A stretch of DNA of 64,000 bases from positions 124,001 through 188,000 of the forward strand of contig NZ_NWBU01000005.1 in the NCBI RefSeq assembly GCF_003050615.1. The letters run 5' to 3'. This DNA is from Sphingomonas oleivorans (GTDB lineage Bacteria > Pseudomonadota > Alphaproteobacteria > Sphingomonadales > Sphingomonadaceae). The notes under the pieces are model-generated. The model had not been told where the DNA came from. It worked only from the letters and a program-made list of their open reading frames with translations, and searched no databases. The translations under genes and the position numbers were made by a program. Positions 8,671-16,578 of this stretch are shown piece after piece. The first letter of the stretch is position 1, and each line of letters starts with the position of its first letter.

Positions 8671-9006
8671 GCTGGTCTCCTTGATGCCTGGATGCCTGGC
8701 GCGCGCACCCCGGCGCGACATCGGCATTGGCACATTCAGTGCTCCTGGCAGCCCAAAAAACTGCGCTTTCTCCCTTGCCGGCCAGCCCATTGTTACGAAA
8801 TGCGAGCCCCTACCAGTATAAACTGCGGCGCCGGCCTTCTACACTGCGATCGCTTATGCGTGGGTTGAGGCCAGCCTCACCGGCCAAGCCCACCCTGGCG
8901 GCGAGGCCGGCGCTGAAAAATTCCGGGTTCGTAGCGACTTGACGAACTCGGGCTAGCGGCTTCCCCATCAGCGCCAAGCGGGAAAGGTGAAAAAGATTGT
9001 GCTGTC
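8671..9006. promoter_or_regulatory. divergent promoter region between DUF1624 copy 1 and the third Lrp gene
   Basis: A 336-base divergent gap. No coding frame is convincing. It must carry the leftward promoter of the DUF1624 gene and the rightward promoter of the Lrp gene. The segment 'gggaaaggtgaaaaag' just before 9007 provides a ribosome-binding site. I could not define an Lrp box by eye. Confidence 0.45.
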
Positions 9007-9522
9007 ATGAGCAAGGAACTCAAACCGGAAAAGCTCGATCGGCTCGATTTCAAGATCCTCGCCTATCTCCAGCGCCATGGCCGGGTGACTAATGTCGCGC
9101 TGGCGGACGCCGTAGGACTTTCGGCAAGTCCATGTCTGTCGCGGGTAAAGCGGCTGGAAGAATGCGGCTACATCACGTCGTATGGCGCGCATATCGCACT
9201 TGAGAAGCTTGGCGATTATCTCATGGTGTTCACCGAGATTACGCTCAAGGACCATCGGGTCGCAGATTTCAATCGATTTATGACACGCGCGCGCGCCATG
9301 CCTGAAATCATTGAGTGCCACCATGTCAGCGGAGGTTATGATTATCTCCTGAAGATCGTTTCAAGGAGCGTCAGTCACTATCAGGAGTTGATCGAAGGTC
9401 TTTTGGAAAGTGATGCAGGGATGGAAAAATATTTCAGCTATATCGTTCTTGATTCCCCGATTGTCAGGAATGGCTTCCCAATAGGACGACTCTTTGGCCA
9501 AAGTGAGACATTGGATATCTAA
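9007..9522 (+). CDS. Lrp/AsnC-family transcriptional regulator (third of three)
   Basis: A 171-aa Lrp-type regulator with the same recognition core as the other two ('LADAVGLSASPCLSRVKRLEECGYI', about 33-57) and a RAM domain containing 'VFTEITLKDHRV' and 'CHHVSGGYDYLLKIV'. It is transcribed away from DUF1624 copy 1, the usual arrangement for an Lrp-type local regulator and its target. The C-terminus is slightly longer than usual (IGRLFGQSETLDI). Composition looks somewhat less GC-rich than its neighbours. Confidence 0.92.
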   Translation: MSKELKPEKLDRLDFKILAYLQRHGRVTNVALADAVGLSASPCLSRVKRLEECGYITSYGAHIALEKLGDYLMVFTEITLKDHRVADFNRFMTRARAMPEIIECHHVSGGYDYLLKIVSRSVSHYQELIEGLLESDAGMEKYFSYIVLDSPIVRNGFPIGRLFGQSETLDI

Positions 9523-9639
9523 TATGGACTTTATTTTCGTTCTTGTTGCAAGCAGCCATGTCGAGCGGCAGGGGAAGTATAAGAATTACGCTCCTCGGTT
9601 GAAAAAGCGCGCTTCCAAAATATAAGCAAAGAGTCTCGT

Positions 9640-9725
9640 GCCTCGGATCGAAGTCTGCGCCTTCGATGTCCGCTTTTCGCGTTTTCTGTCTGAAAGCCGA
9701 CAGTCCCAAAACGGCCACCCCCCGC
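9640..9725. repeat. degenerate dispersed intergenic repeat (copy)
   Basis: The gap after the Lrp gene contains 'gatgtccgcttttcgcg' followed by 'gaaagccgacagtccc' and 'aaaacggccacc'. The tgtccgctt and aacggcc pieces recur in several other gaps of this window, always with partial decay. Seen by eye, not by alignment. Confidence 0.4.
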
Positions 9726-9759
9726 CATCGACGCAAGCCGCGGCGGCGGCCGGCGTGGC

Positions 9760-10182
9760 TCAGAGCTTGGCCGCTTTCTCGCGGATCCGCTCCTCCTGTT
9801 CGGCAAGCTCGGGCGTCAGCACGTCGCCGAGGTCGGCCATCTCGAACAGCGGCCGGATCTCGATCTCGCTCGGGCCGGGCATCGGATTGGGGCAGCGCTT
9901 CACCCATTCGACCGCCTCGGCCATGTCCTTGACCTTCCACAGCCAGAAGCCGGCGACCAGCTCGCGGGTCTCGGCGAAGGGGCCGTCGATCACCGTGCGG
10001 CCGGCGCCGTCGAACGCCACGCGCTTGCCCTTCGAGGAAGGATGCAGCCCCTCCCCCATCAGGAGAATGCCGGCATCGGCCAGCTCCTCATTAAATTTGC
10101 CCATGGCCGCGAGCAGCTCGGTCGAGGGCATGATGCCCGCCTCGCTGTCCTTCGTCGCCTTCACCAGAACCATGACGCGCAT
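9760..10182 (-). CDS. YCII-related (DGPF-domain) protein
   Basis: A 140-aa soluble alpha/beta protein of the YciI/DGPF family: 'MRVMVLVKAT', 'GILLMGEGLHPSSKGKR', 'VIDGPFAETRELVAGFWLW' with the name-giving DGPF motif, and 'AVEWVKRCPNP'. Such proteins are ferredoxin-like dimers, often co-encoded with ECF sigma factors and proposed to be small enzymes or regulators; no sigma factor is next to this one. The start has a good GGAGAGGAGACG ribosome-binding site. Function unknown. Confidence 0.88.
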   Translation of the reverse strand: MRVMVLVKATKDSEAGIMPSTELLAAMGKFNEELADAGILLMGEGLHPSSKGKRVAFDGAGRTVIDGPFAETRELVAGFWLWKVKDMAEAVEWVKRCPNPMPGPSEIEIRPLFEMADLGDVLTPELAEQEERIREKAAKL

Positions 10183-10266
10183 CGTCTCGTCTCCTCTCCT
10201 CCGGGTGCAAGGATGCCATGACGGCCGCTTCGCGCCTATGAGGAATGATAAGGGGCGCGGCCGATC

Positions 10267-10743
10267 TCACCGATAGAGGTGGGAAACATCCTGCTTCAGC
10301 CCGTGGAGGCGCACGATATGCCTGCCGTCCCATATCGGCGCGGCGATCAGCCGCATCCAGCGGCGACCGCCCCGGGCCGGGCGGATTTCCGCATCGAGCG
10401 TGAAGCCGCGCCCATGCTTGAGCGCATAGGCGCGCAGCCGCTCCATCGCCGCGCGGGATTCCTCGCAATAGAGCGCGACCGCCTCGGCGCGGGACACGCG
10501 CGCATCCGGCGGCAAGCCGAATATGTCATGGACTTCGGCCGACCAGCGCAGCGCATTGTCGCGCAGATCGCATTCCCACAGGCCGATGCCATGATCCGCG
10601 AGCGCGCACCGATCGAGCGGCGCAAGGCCCGAGCCGCGCCACGGCAAGGCATCGCAGCCATAGGCCAATCCGAGATTGAAGCGCTGTCCCCGCTCGAAGA
10701 TCGGCCAGCTATGATAGAGTTGCAAGGGTTCGGTCCGCTTCAC
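10267..10743 (-). CDS. single-PAS-domain protein
   Basis: A 158-aa protein consisting mainly of one PAS fold: 'GIGLWECDLRDNALRWSAEVHDIFGLPPDA' (about 52-81) and 'LDAEIRPARGGRRWMRLIAAPIWDGRHIVRLHGLKQDVS' (PAS/PAC strands). There is no attached kinase, GGDEF or HTH domain, so it may sense or bind a ligand for a partner protein. It starts with GTG at 10743 after GGGGGAGCG. It is the gene upstream of the YciI gene on the same strand. Confidence 0.72.
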   Translation of the reverse strand: MKRTEPLQLYHSWPIFERGQRFNLGLAYGCDALPWRGSGLAPLDRCALADHGIGLWECDLRDNALRWSAEVHDIFGLPPDARVSRAEAVALYCEESRAAMERLRAYALKHGRGFTLDAEIRPARGGRRWMRLIAAPIWDGRHIVRLHGLKQDVSHLYR

Positions 10744-11020
10744 CGATATCGCTCCCCCTGCTCCCGCACCCGGCCCATGGCGCCCGCATCTGCTCCGTCA
10801 TCGCATCCGGCAGCGAGCGCCGCGCGGGCCGGTCCATTGCGGCAGCATGGCATGACGGCACCCTGTCCGCAACGACCCGAACGCGCCGGCCGGCCGAAAG
10901 CCGAACGGAGAGCGGCTCGGAAGCGGACAGACTGAAATCCCCCCTCTTCAGCCCTTCACTGCGCTTCAGCGCGGCGCGCCCCGAAAGTCTCATATGGGTG
11001 GTTAGCGGTCCGTCCGCTCC
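10744..11020. other. gap without recognisable gene
   Basis: A 277-base divergent gap between the PAS gene and the next rightward gene. It ends with 'ggttagcggtccgtccgctcc', which resembles the dispersed intergenic pieces elsewhere in the window. No other signal seen. Confidence 0.35.
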
Positions 11021-11473
11021 ATGTTTAATATCGCAAAAAGCCGACGTAAGGGTATCCGAACAGTCGGAGACCTGTTCCGCATGTATGTCCTGCTTATCAT
11101 AGTCGCGATGGTGGCCATCTTGCTCCTACCCATCGGAAAATCGGAGCGACATTCGCCAGGCGACTGGCGTGTCGGCGCAGCATTCGCCGCCTTTGTTGCC
11201 ACGCTTGGGAGCAGCCCGATAATCAGCGCATATCTTAGCGCGGCCTGGGGTGCGAAGTTGGGCACAGCAAGTCTGTTCAACTTCCTTTGGGTAGGCATCG
11301 CTTCCTCTCTACCCCTATCCTTGCTCTGCGCGAGGGCCTTTGGCCGTCAAACATATGCGGCCTACTTGGCCTACGTAGAGCGCAGTAGCCGGGCAAAGAT
11401 CCTTACTCTTGTGGCGATCTGGGCCATCGCATCCACGATTGCCTTTGCTTATGGGTTCGTCCTTCTGTCCTAG
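11021..11473 (+). CDS. hypothetical membrane protein, four hydrophobic segments
   Basis: A 150-aa protein of no family I recognise. Hydrophobic segments fall at about 22-38, 50-72, 84-101 and 128-148, with basic loops ('SRRKGIRTVGD', 'FGRQTYAAYLAYVERSSRAK'), consistent with an inner-membrane protein. No strong ribosome-binding site precedes 11021; an in-frame ATG at 11081 would remove the basic N-terminus. It is isolated between gene-poor stretches, and its codon use is a little less GC-rich than its neighbours. Confidence 0.55.
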   Translation: MFNIAKSRRKGIRTVGDLFRMYVLLIIVAMVAILLLPIGKSERHSPGDWRVGAAFAAFVATLGSSPIISAYLSAAWGAKLGTASLFNFLWVGIASSLPLSLLCARAFGRQTYAAYLAYVERSSRAKILTLVAIWAIASTIAFAYGFVLLS

Positions 11474-12385
11474 GTTCGGAGCAAGGCACACCTGAACTAG
11501 GGTCGGCTATTGGGAAAGCCGATTGAACGCAATGAACGGCGACAAATGGTCGTGAGCGGTCGGGTAGAAGGGTGGTTCTGAGACGGTCCGCTTCCGAGCG
11601 GATATCGTCGCAAGCGGACATCGCGGGAAGTCGAGTTTCTCCCGGGACGGGCCGCATATCTCGTTGCGGATAGAACCGCGCCCGTTATGTTGCCGCAATG
11701 CTGATCGGAAGCATATTTTTGGCGATGTCATCGCTTGGCGATATTCCGGCCGATCGGACATCGGATCTTGCCCTAGTCGCAGCGCTGCTAAAATCTCTCC
11801 AAACTGAGACTGAAGCGCAGCAGTGAAAGTATCTTTCCCCCTCGGCCAATGTGGGACCGCCGGGCTCTCGAGGTGGAAGTACATTTTCCGCCTTCAAGGC
11901 CTATGCGAAGGCATGCCCGCTGAAGCACCTCTACGTTGCGCTGCCTCGTTCATTCGATACCGGTGATCCGATCGTGGCGGAATGGGCGTGCGGGGCGCTC
12001 GAACCTTCTCGCACGGCGAACTTTTGGACCATGAACGGGCGGATCACTCGGATAACATTCGGGACCATGCCGGTCATCGCCGTGCCGCCGGTCAAATGAT
12101 ACCGCTTATATTAGATGTTGTCTCGACCATCGTCGCTCGCGGAGCAGCCGCATCATATTCTACGGCCAAAGAAGGATTCGGCATAAACCGCGTCCCGCGC
12201 CTGCCAAATCGGCGTCGCTGCTCCGGCAAGCCATGGTCATTTCCATGAGCTAGCTCAGAGGGGACCGGGGCGCTGGCACGCGTCGCAAAGCCGAGCGGCA
12301 ATCGCATGGCGCAGAGCTCGATCACGGGTAGAGCCTGGAAGCCCGTGCCCCGGCACCCGGCATTCGAACTGTGAGGACTTTGTCG
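11474..12385. other. 900-base gene-poor stretch with repeat remnants and a possible gene fragment
   Basis: No intact gene is credible. Positions 11550-11635 carry 'gagcggtcgggtagaa', 'gacggtccgcttccgagcgg' and 'gcaagcggacatcg', members of the dispersed intergenic repeat. Positions 11870-12099 hold a possible decayed gene fragment (listed separately). The last 40 bases provide GAGG as a ribosome-binding site for the aldehyde dehydrogenase. Confidence 0.45.
11870..12099 (+). pseudogene. possible decayed NTF2/SnoaL-like fragment
   Basis: An in-frame stretch reads 'FKAYAKACPLKHLYVALP' then 'FDTGDPIVAEWACGAL' and 'FWTMNGRITRITFG'. The order 'x-DGDxVVAEW...xWxxxDGKIxRI' recalls the C-terminal half of SnoaL-like nuclear-transport-factor-2 proteins. 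There is no sensible N-terminal half and no start. This is a weak resemblance judged by eye. Confidence 0.22.
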
Positions 12386-13813
12386 ATGGCTGTCGAACAT
12401 GCGGATCAATTCTATATCGACGGCCGGTGGCGGGCGTGTACGACCTCGGCCAGCACGCCGGTGGTGGATCCCGCCACCGAGCAGCTCGTCGGCCATATCG
12501 CGGCGGGCGGCTCCGATGATGTCGATTTGGCGGTGGCCGCTGCTCGCCGAGCGTTCGCTGCCTTTTCGCAGACTTCGGTCGAGGAACGCGTGGCGTTGCT
12601 GGGCCGGATCCTCGAGCTGATCCAGCAGCGCGCAGAGCTGTTCGTCGATGCGCTTGTGACGGAAATGGGAGCCGCGATCGCCTTTGCCCGCGCATCCCAT
12701 GTGCCGTTCGCGGCAGAGCATGTCCGGGTGTCGATGGATGTCCTGCGCCGTTACCGGTTCCTCACGCTCAACGGCACGACCGCGACGGCCAAGGAAGCGA
12801 TCGGGGTCTGCGCGCTCATCACGCCCTGGAACTGGCCGCTCTATCAGATCACGGCGAAGGTCGCGCCCGCGATCGCCGCTGGCTGCACGATCGTGCTGAA
12901 GCCGAGCGAGCTTTCGCCGTACAGCGCGCTGCTGTTCGCCCAGCTGATGCATGATGCCGGCGTGCCGGCCGGCGTCTTCAACCTGGTCAATGGGACCGGC
13001 GAGGCGGTGGGCGCCGCGCTCGCCGCGCACCCGGACGTGGACATGATCTCGATCACAGGGTCGACCCGCGCCGGCGTGCTGGTGGCGCAGGCGGCGGCGC
13101 CGACGGTGAAGCGGGTCGTGCAGGAGCTCGGCGGCAAATCGCCCAACCTGTTCCTCGACGATGCCGATTTCGCGCAAGGCGTCGCCAAGGGCGTGCTCGC
13201 GGGGTTCCGCAACGTCGGCCAGTCGTGCAGCGCGCCGACCCGGATGCTGGTGCCGGCCACGCGGCTCGCCGAGGTGGAGGCGCTGGCGGCAGAGGCCGCG
13301 GCCGGAATCCGTGTCGGCGATCCGCGCCTGGACGAGACGGGCATGGGGCCGATCGCGAACGCCGCGCAGTATGAACGCGTCCAGGCGATGATCGCGGCGG
13401 GAATCGACGAGGGGGCGAAGCTGCTCTGCGGCGGGCTCGGCCGGCCGGAGCATCTGGATCGTGGCTTCTTCGTGCGTCCGACGATCTTCTCGGAGGTGGA
13501 TCCGGGCATGCGGATCGCGCGTGAGGAGATCTTCGGGCCGGTGCTCTCGATCATTCCCTATCGCGACGAGGAGGAGGCGATCGCGATCGCGAACGACACG
13601 GTCTATGGTCTCGGGTCGCATCTTCAGTCCGGCGATCCCGAACGCGCGCGACGGTTCGCCGCGCGCATCCGCGCCGGCCAGGTCCACATCAATTATCCGG
13701 CCTGGGACGGCGAAGCGCCGTTCGGCGGCTACAAGCGATCGGGCAATGGCCGGGAATATGGCATGTTCGGCCTGGAGGAATATCTGGAGACCAAGGCGAT
13801 CCTCGGCTATTAG
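12386..13813 (+). CDS. aldehyde dehydrogenase (NAD(P)+-dependent)
   Basis: A full-length 475-aa aldehyde dehydrogenase. Landmarks: 'ITPWNWPLYQ' (about 145-154), 'LKPSE', 'ITGSTRAG' of the nucleotide site, 'QELGGKSPN' with general base Glu247, 'NVGQSCSAPTRML' with catalytic Cys281, 'EEIFGPVLSI', and 'PFGGYKRSGNGREYG' near the C-terminus. It oxidises an aldehyde to the acid in the cytoplasm; the closest style is the betaine/vanillin-type class. Start 12386 follows GAGG; the GTG at 12371 is an alternative. It converges with a LysR gene, stop codons overlapping by four bases. Through that regulator it may serve the D-amino-acid operon, for example by removing an aldolase-derived aldehyde (inference). 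Confidence 0.95.
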   Translation: MAVEHADQFYIDGRWRACTTSASTPVVDPATEQLVGHIAAGGSDDVDLAVAAARRAFAAFSQTSVEERVALLGRILELIQQRAELFVDALVTEMGAAIAFARASHVPFAAEHVRVSMDVLRRYRFLTLNGTTATAKEAIGVCALITPWNWPLYQITAKVAPAIAAGCTIVLKPSELSPYSALLFAQLMHDAGVPAGVFNLVNGTGEAVGAALAAHPDVDMISITGSTRAGVLVAQAAAPTVKRVVQELGGKSPNLFLDDADFAQGVAKGVLAGFRNVGQSCSAPTRMLVPATRLAEVEALAAEAAAGIRVGDPRLDETGMGPIANAAQYERVQAMIAAGIDEGAKLLCGGLGRPEHLDRGFFVRPTIFSEVDPGMRIAREEIFGPVLSIIPYRDEEEAIAIANDTVYGLGSHLQSGDPERARRFAARIRAGQVHINYPAWDGEAPFGGYKRSGNGREYGMFGLEEYLETKAILGY

Positions 13814-14760
13814 GAAAGCTCCGCGGACGCCGGACCATCGCCCTGCCCCCAAGGTGCCTGCCCCCAAGGCGGCGGTGTCAGCGATTGCCGCAGCATGGCG
13901 AGGAACGCCGTCGTCCGCGCGCTCCGCCCGTGGCGCGCGCCGAGCATGGCGACGACGTCGGCGCTTGGCGCTTCCCAGTCGGGCAGGACCCGTCTCAGCC
14001 GGCCATCGGCGAGGTCAGTGGCGATGTTCCATTCCGATCGGATGGCGATGCCCTGACCAGCGAGCGCCCATTCGCGGACGACTGCACCATCGTTGCTGGA
14101 CATTGCGGGGTGGATGCGGACCGTGGCGGGATCGCACGATGGATGGCTGAAGCGCCAGAGCGTCACATCCTCATCATTTTCGCGCACCACCAGGCAGCGA
14201 TGTTGCGTCAGGTCGCGTGGCGAACGGACCGGCGGGGCCTCGTCCAGATAGCCGGGGCTGGCGCAGAGAATCCGCCGGTTCGGCGCCAGCGTGGTCACAA
14301 TCTGATTCATCGGGCCGGGCGGTCCGATGTGGATGATGACGTCACAGCTTTCGATCAGCGGCGAACCGGGATGATCGGACAAGTCGAGCGTGACCGTGAC
14401 GCCGCGATGCAAACGCGCGAAGGCTTCCACCACGGGCGCGACGTGGAGGCGCCCGAAGCCGTGGGGTGCCGCGATCCGGAGATGGCCGCTGACGGCGCTC
14501 TTGCGGTCCGCCAACGCTTCGGCGAGCGCTTCGATCGCCTCCGCGACAACCATGCCATGCGATGCGACGAGCGCGCCTTCGTCGGTGAGGCTGAGCTGGC
14601 GTCCCGAGCGATCGATGAGGCGGACACCCACGCGAGCCTCGAGCGCGCGCAGACGCTGCGTGACGGCCGGCGGGGTGACGTTCAGCTTTCGTGCGCTCTC
14701 CGCCAGCGAGGCCGAGCTGGCCAGCATCGTGAAGAATGCGAGATCATCCGAAGTCAGCAT
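13810..14760 (-). CDS. LysR-family transcriptional regulator of the D-amino-acid operon
   Basis: A 316-aa LysR regulator: N-terminal wHTH ('LTSDDLAFFTMLASSASLAESARKLNVTPPAVTQRLRALE', about 2-42), then the two-lobed effector domain ('GHLRIAAPHGFGRLHVAPVV'). It is transcribed divergently from the operon beginning at 14858, with 97 bases between starts, the classical LysR arrangement, so it most likely controls that operon. The C-terminus carries a small duplicated 'PPWGQAPWGQG' from an 11-base-scale repeat near 13850. The start at 14760 (MLTSDDL) is family-typical; 14787 is possible. Confidence 0.92.
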   Translation of the reverse strand: MLTSDDLAFFTMLASSASLAESARKLNVTPPAVTQRLRALEARVGVRLIDRSGRQLSLTDEGALVASHGMVVAEAIEALAEALADRKSAVSGHLRIAAPHGFGRLHVAPVVEAFARLHRGVTVTLDLSDHPGSPLIESCDVIIHIGPPGPMNQIVTTLAPNRRILCASPGYLDEAPPVRSPRDLTQHRCLVVRENDEDVTLWRFSHPSCDPATVRIHPAMSSNDGAVVREWALAGQGIAIRSEWNIATDLADGRLRRVLPDWEAPSADVVAMLGARHGRSARTTAFLAMLRQSLTPPPWGQAPWGQGDGPASAELS

Positions 14761-14857
14761 TAAGTCCAGCCTTAATATAGCATGCACTAACCGTTAATTG
14801 CAGCCTGCGGTGATCGGACGCAAGAGCAAGCCGGCGATGCACAAGGAGGATCAGGCG
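14761..14857. promoter_or_regulatory. LysR/operon divergent promoter with strong Shine-Dalgarno
   Basis: The 97-base divergent gap holds an AT-rich core ('taatatagcatgcactaac', about 14774-14792), the likely promoter and LysR-binding area. A perfect AAGGAGG at 14843-14849 sits eight bases before a GTG at 14858 and decides that start for the first operon gene over the in-frame ATGs at 14798 and 14837. Confidence 0.55.
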
Positions 14858-16042
14858 GTGGACGCAGCAACGACGATCGATCGAACGTTCGAGAAGGCGG
14901 GCAGGACGACGACATTGGGTGAGCTCGAGACGCCCTGCCTGATTCTGGATGCCGAGCGGATGGATCGCAACATCGCCCGGCTGAGGGGGCGGCTCGATCC
15001 TTTCGGCGTGTCGCTGCGGCCGCACCTCAAGACGGCCAAATCGGTCGAGGTGGCGCGGCGCGTCATGACCTCGCCGGCAGGGCCCGCGACCGTATCGACG
15101 CTCAAGGAGGCGGCGCAGTTCGCGGCGGCGGGTGTGCGGGACATCATCTATGCCGTCGGCATCGCGCCATCGAAGCTCGCGCGCGTCCTCGAACTGCGCG
15201 CCGAGGGCGTGGACATCGCCGTCGTGCTCGATACGGTCGAGCAGGCCGAGGCGGTCGCGGCGGCGTCGCGCGCGGCGGGCGTCCGCATTCCCGCGTTGAT
15301 CGAGGTCGATTGCGATGGCCACCGCTCCGGCGTGCTGCCCACGGACGCGGCCCGTCTCGTCGAGATCGGCCATGCGCTCGCGCGCGACGCGGAACTGCGC
15401 GGGGTGATCACCCATGCCGGCGGGAGCTATGCCGCGCGCGGGGCCGAGGCCCTGCGGCAATGCGCGGAGGCCGAGCGGCGCGGCGTCGTCGATGCGGCCG
15501 CCATCCTGCGCAACGCCGGGCTGCCCTGTCCGGTGGTGAGCGTCGGCTCCACGCCCACGGCGCACTATGCCACCGACCTGACAGGCGTGACCGAGGTACG
15601 CGCGGGCGTGTTCATATTCTTCGATCTCGTAATGGCGGGCGTGGGCGTCTGCCGGATCGAGGACATCGCTATCTCGGTTCTGGCGACCGTGATCGGCCAT
15701 CAGCACGACAAGGGCTGGATTCTGATCGATGCGGGCTGGATGGCGATGTCACAGGATCGCGGCACCTCGAAGCAGGCGGTGAACCAGGGCTATGGCCTAG
15801 TCTGCGATATCGCGGGCAACGCCTATGCGGATCTGATCGTCGCCGATGCGAACCAGGAGCATGGCATCATCATGGTGCGGCCCGGCTCGGGCGCTGTGCT
15901 GCCGGATCTCGCGATCGGCGATCGCGTGCGGATCCTTCCGAACCACGCCTGCGCCACCGGCGCGCAGCATCGGCGCTATCATGTGGTCCACGGCACGTCC
16001 GACGTCGTCGAAGCCGAGTGGCTGCGGTTCGGAGGCTGGTGA
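14858..16042 (+). CDS. D-threonine aldolase / D-serine dehydratase-family PLP enzyme (DSD1-like)
   Basis: A 394-aa fold-type III PLP protein with an alanine-racemase-like barrel. 'LRPHLKTAKS' contains Schiff-base Lys58; 'THAGGSY' and 'VSVGSTPTAHY' are phosphate-binding loops; 'ILPNHACATGAQH' near the C-terminus supplies the metal pair His363 and Cys365. Family members either split D-beta-hydroxy-amino acids into glycine and an aldehyde, or dehydrate D-serine or D-threo-hydroxyaspartate. From general family knowledge the H-x-C metal pair is more usual in dehydratases, H-x-D in D-threonine aldolases, but this does not settle it. It is the first gene of a six-gene operon, and its stop overlaps the RidA start (TGATG). 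Confidence 0.86.
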   Translation: MDAATTIDRTFEKAGRTTTLGELETPCLILDAERMDRNIARLRGRLDPFGVSLRPHLKTAKSVEVARRVMTSPAGPATVSTLKEAAQFAAAGVRDIIYAVGIAPSKLARVLELRAEGVDIAVVLDTVEQAEAVAAASRAAGVRIPALIEVDCDGHRSGVLPTDAARLVEIGHALARDAELRGVITHAGGSYAARGAEALRQCAEAERRGVVDAAAILRNAGLPCPVVSVGSTPTAHYATDLTGVTEVRAGVFIFFDLVMAGVGVCRIEDIAISVLATVIGHQHDKGWILIDAGWMAMSQDRGTSKQAVNQGYGLVCDIAGNAYADLIVADANQEHGIIMVRPGSGAVLPDLAIGDRVRILPNHACATGAQHRRYHVVHGTSDVVEAEWLRFGGW

Positions 16043-16578
16043 TGAGCGGGAGCGACATCGTCGCCAAGATCCTTACGGACCGGGCGCCGGCTCCGGCGGG
16101 TCATTATACGCAGGCGACCGTCTCGGGCGGGCATGTCTATATTTCCGGGCAGCTGCCGATCCTGCCGGACGGGCAGCAATTGCCTGACGACGGCTTCGAG
16201 GCCCAGGCGACGCAGGCGATCGAAAATATGCTGGCGATCCTGGATGCTGCAGGCAGCACGCCGCGACATCTTCTGAAGGTGACCGCTTACATCGTCGGCG
16301 TCGCCAACTGGCCTCGCTTCAATGCGGTCTATGCCGCCATGCTGCCGGATGCGCGCCCTGCCCGTACGGTCGTCCCGGTGCCCGAGCTCCATTATGGCTT
16401 TTTGGTCGAGATCGATGCGATCGCGGCCCTTGCAGGTAGCGAACGGACCGCCTGCGACGCGAGCGCCACAGGCAAGGAGACGGGCGAAGCAGGACGCAGC
16501 CAACCAAATGGCGGTGCCGGTTCGATCCTTACATCATCTCGGGGCGGAGACGGGCATGGCAAGCCTGGCGAACGATAG
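16042..16578 (+). CDS. RidA/YjgF/UK114-family protein with C-terminal extension
   Basis: A 178-aa protein. Residues 1-130 are a RidA domain ('YTQATVSGGHVYISGQLPI', 'QATQAIENMLAILDAAGS', 'VTAYIVGVANWPRFNAVY', 'ARTVVPVPELHYGFLVEIDAIA'). RidA proteins hydrolyse reactive enamine/imine intermediates released by PLP dehydratases and amino-acid oxidases. The catalytic Arg is seen in 'PARTVV' and the closing Glu in 'LVEIDAIA'. About 45 further residues, low-complexity and Gly/Ser-rich, overlap the start of the next gene by 23 bases. The tail may be decayed sequence kept open rather than a domain. Placement between a PLP enzyme and an amine dehydrogenase fits imine clearance. Confidence 0.88.
   Translation: MSGSDIVAKILTDRAPAPAGHYTQATVSGGHVYISGQLPILPDGQQLPDDGFEAQATQAIENMLAILDAAGSTPRHLLKVTAYIVGVANWPRFNAVYAAMLPDARPARTVVPVPELHYGFLVEIDAIAALAGSERTACDASATGKETGEAGRSQPNGGAGSILTSSRGGDGHGKPGER

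Noticed and set aside
12092-13867. 591-codon open frame on the minus strand opposite the aldehyde dehydrogenase gene
   Set aside because: It is an Arg/His-rich shadow of a GC-rich gene; the plus strand encodes a complete aldehyde dehydrogenase with all catalytic residues.
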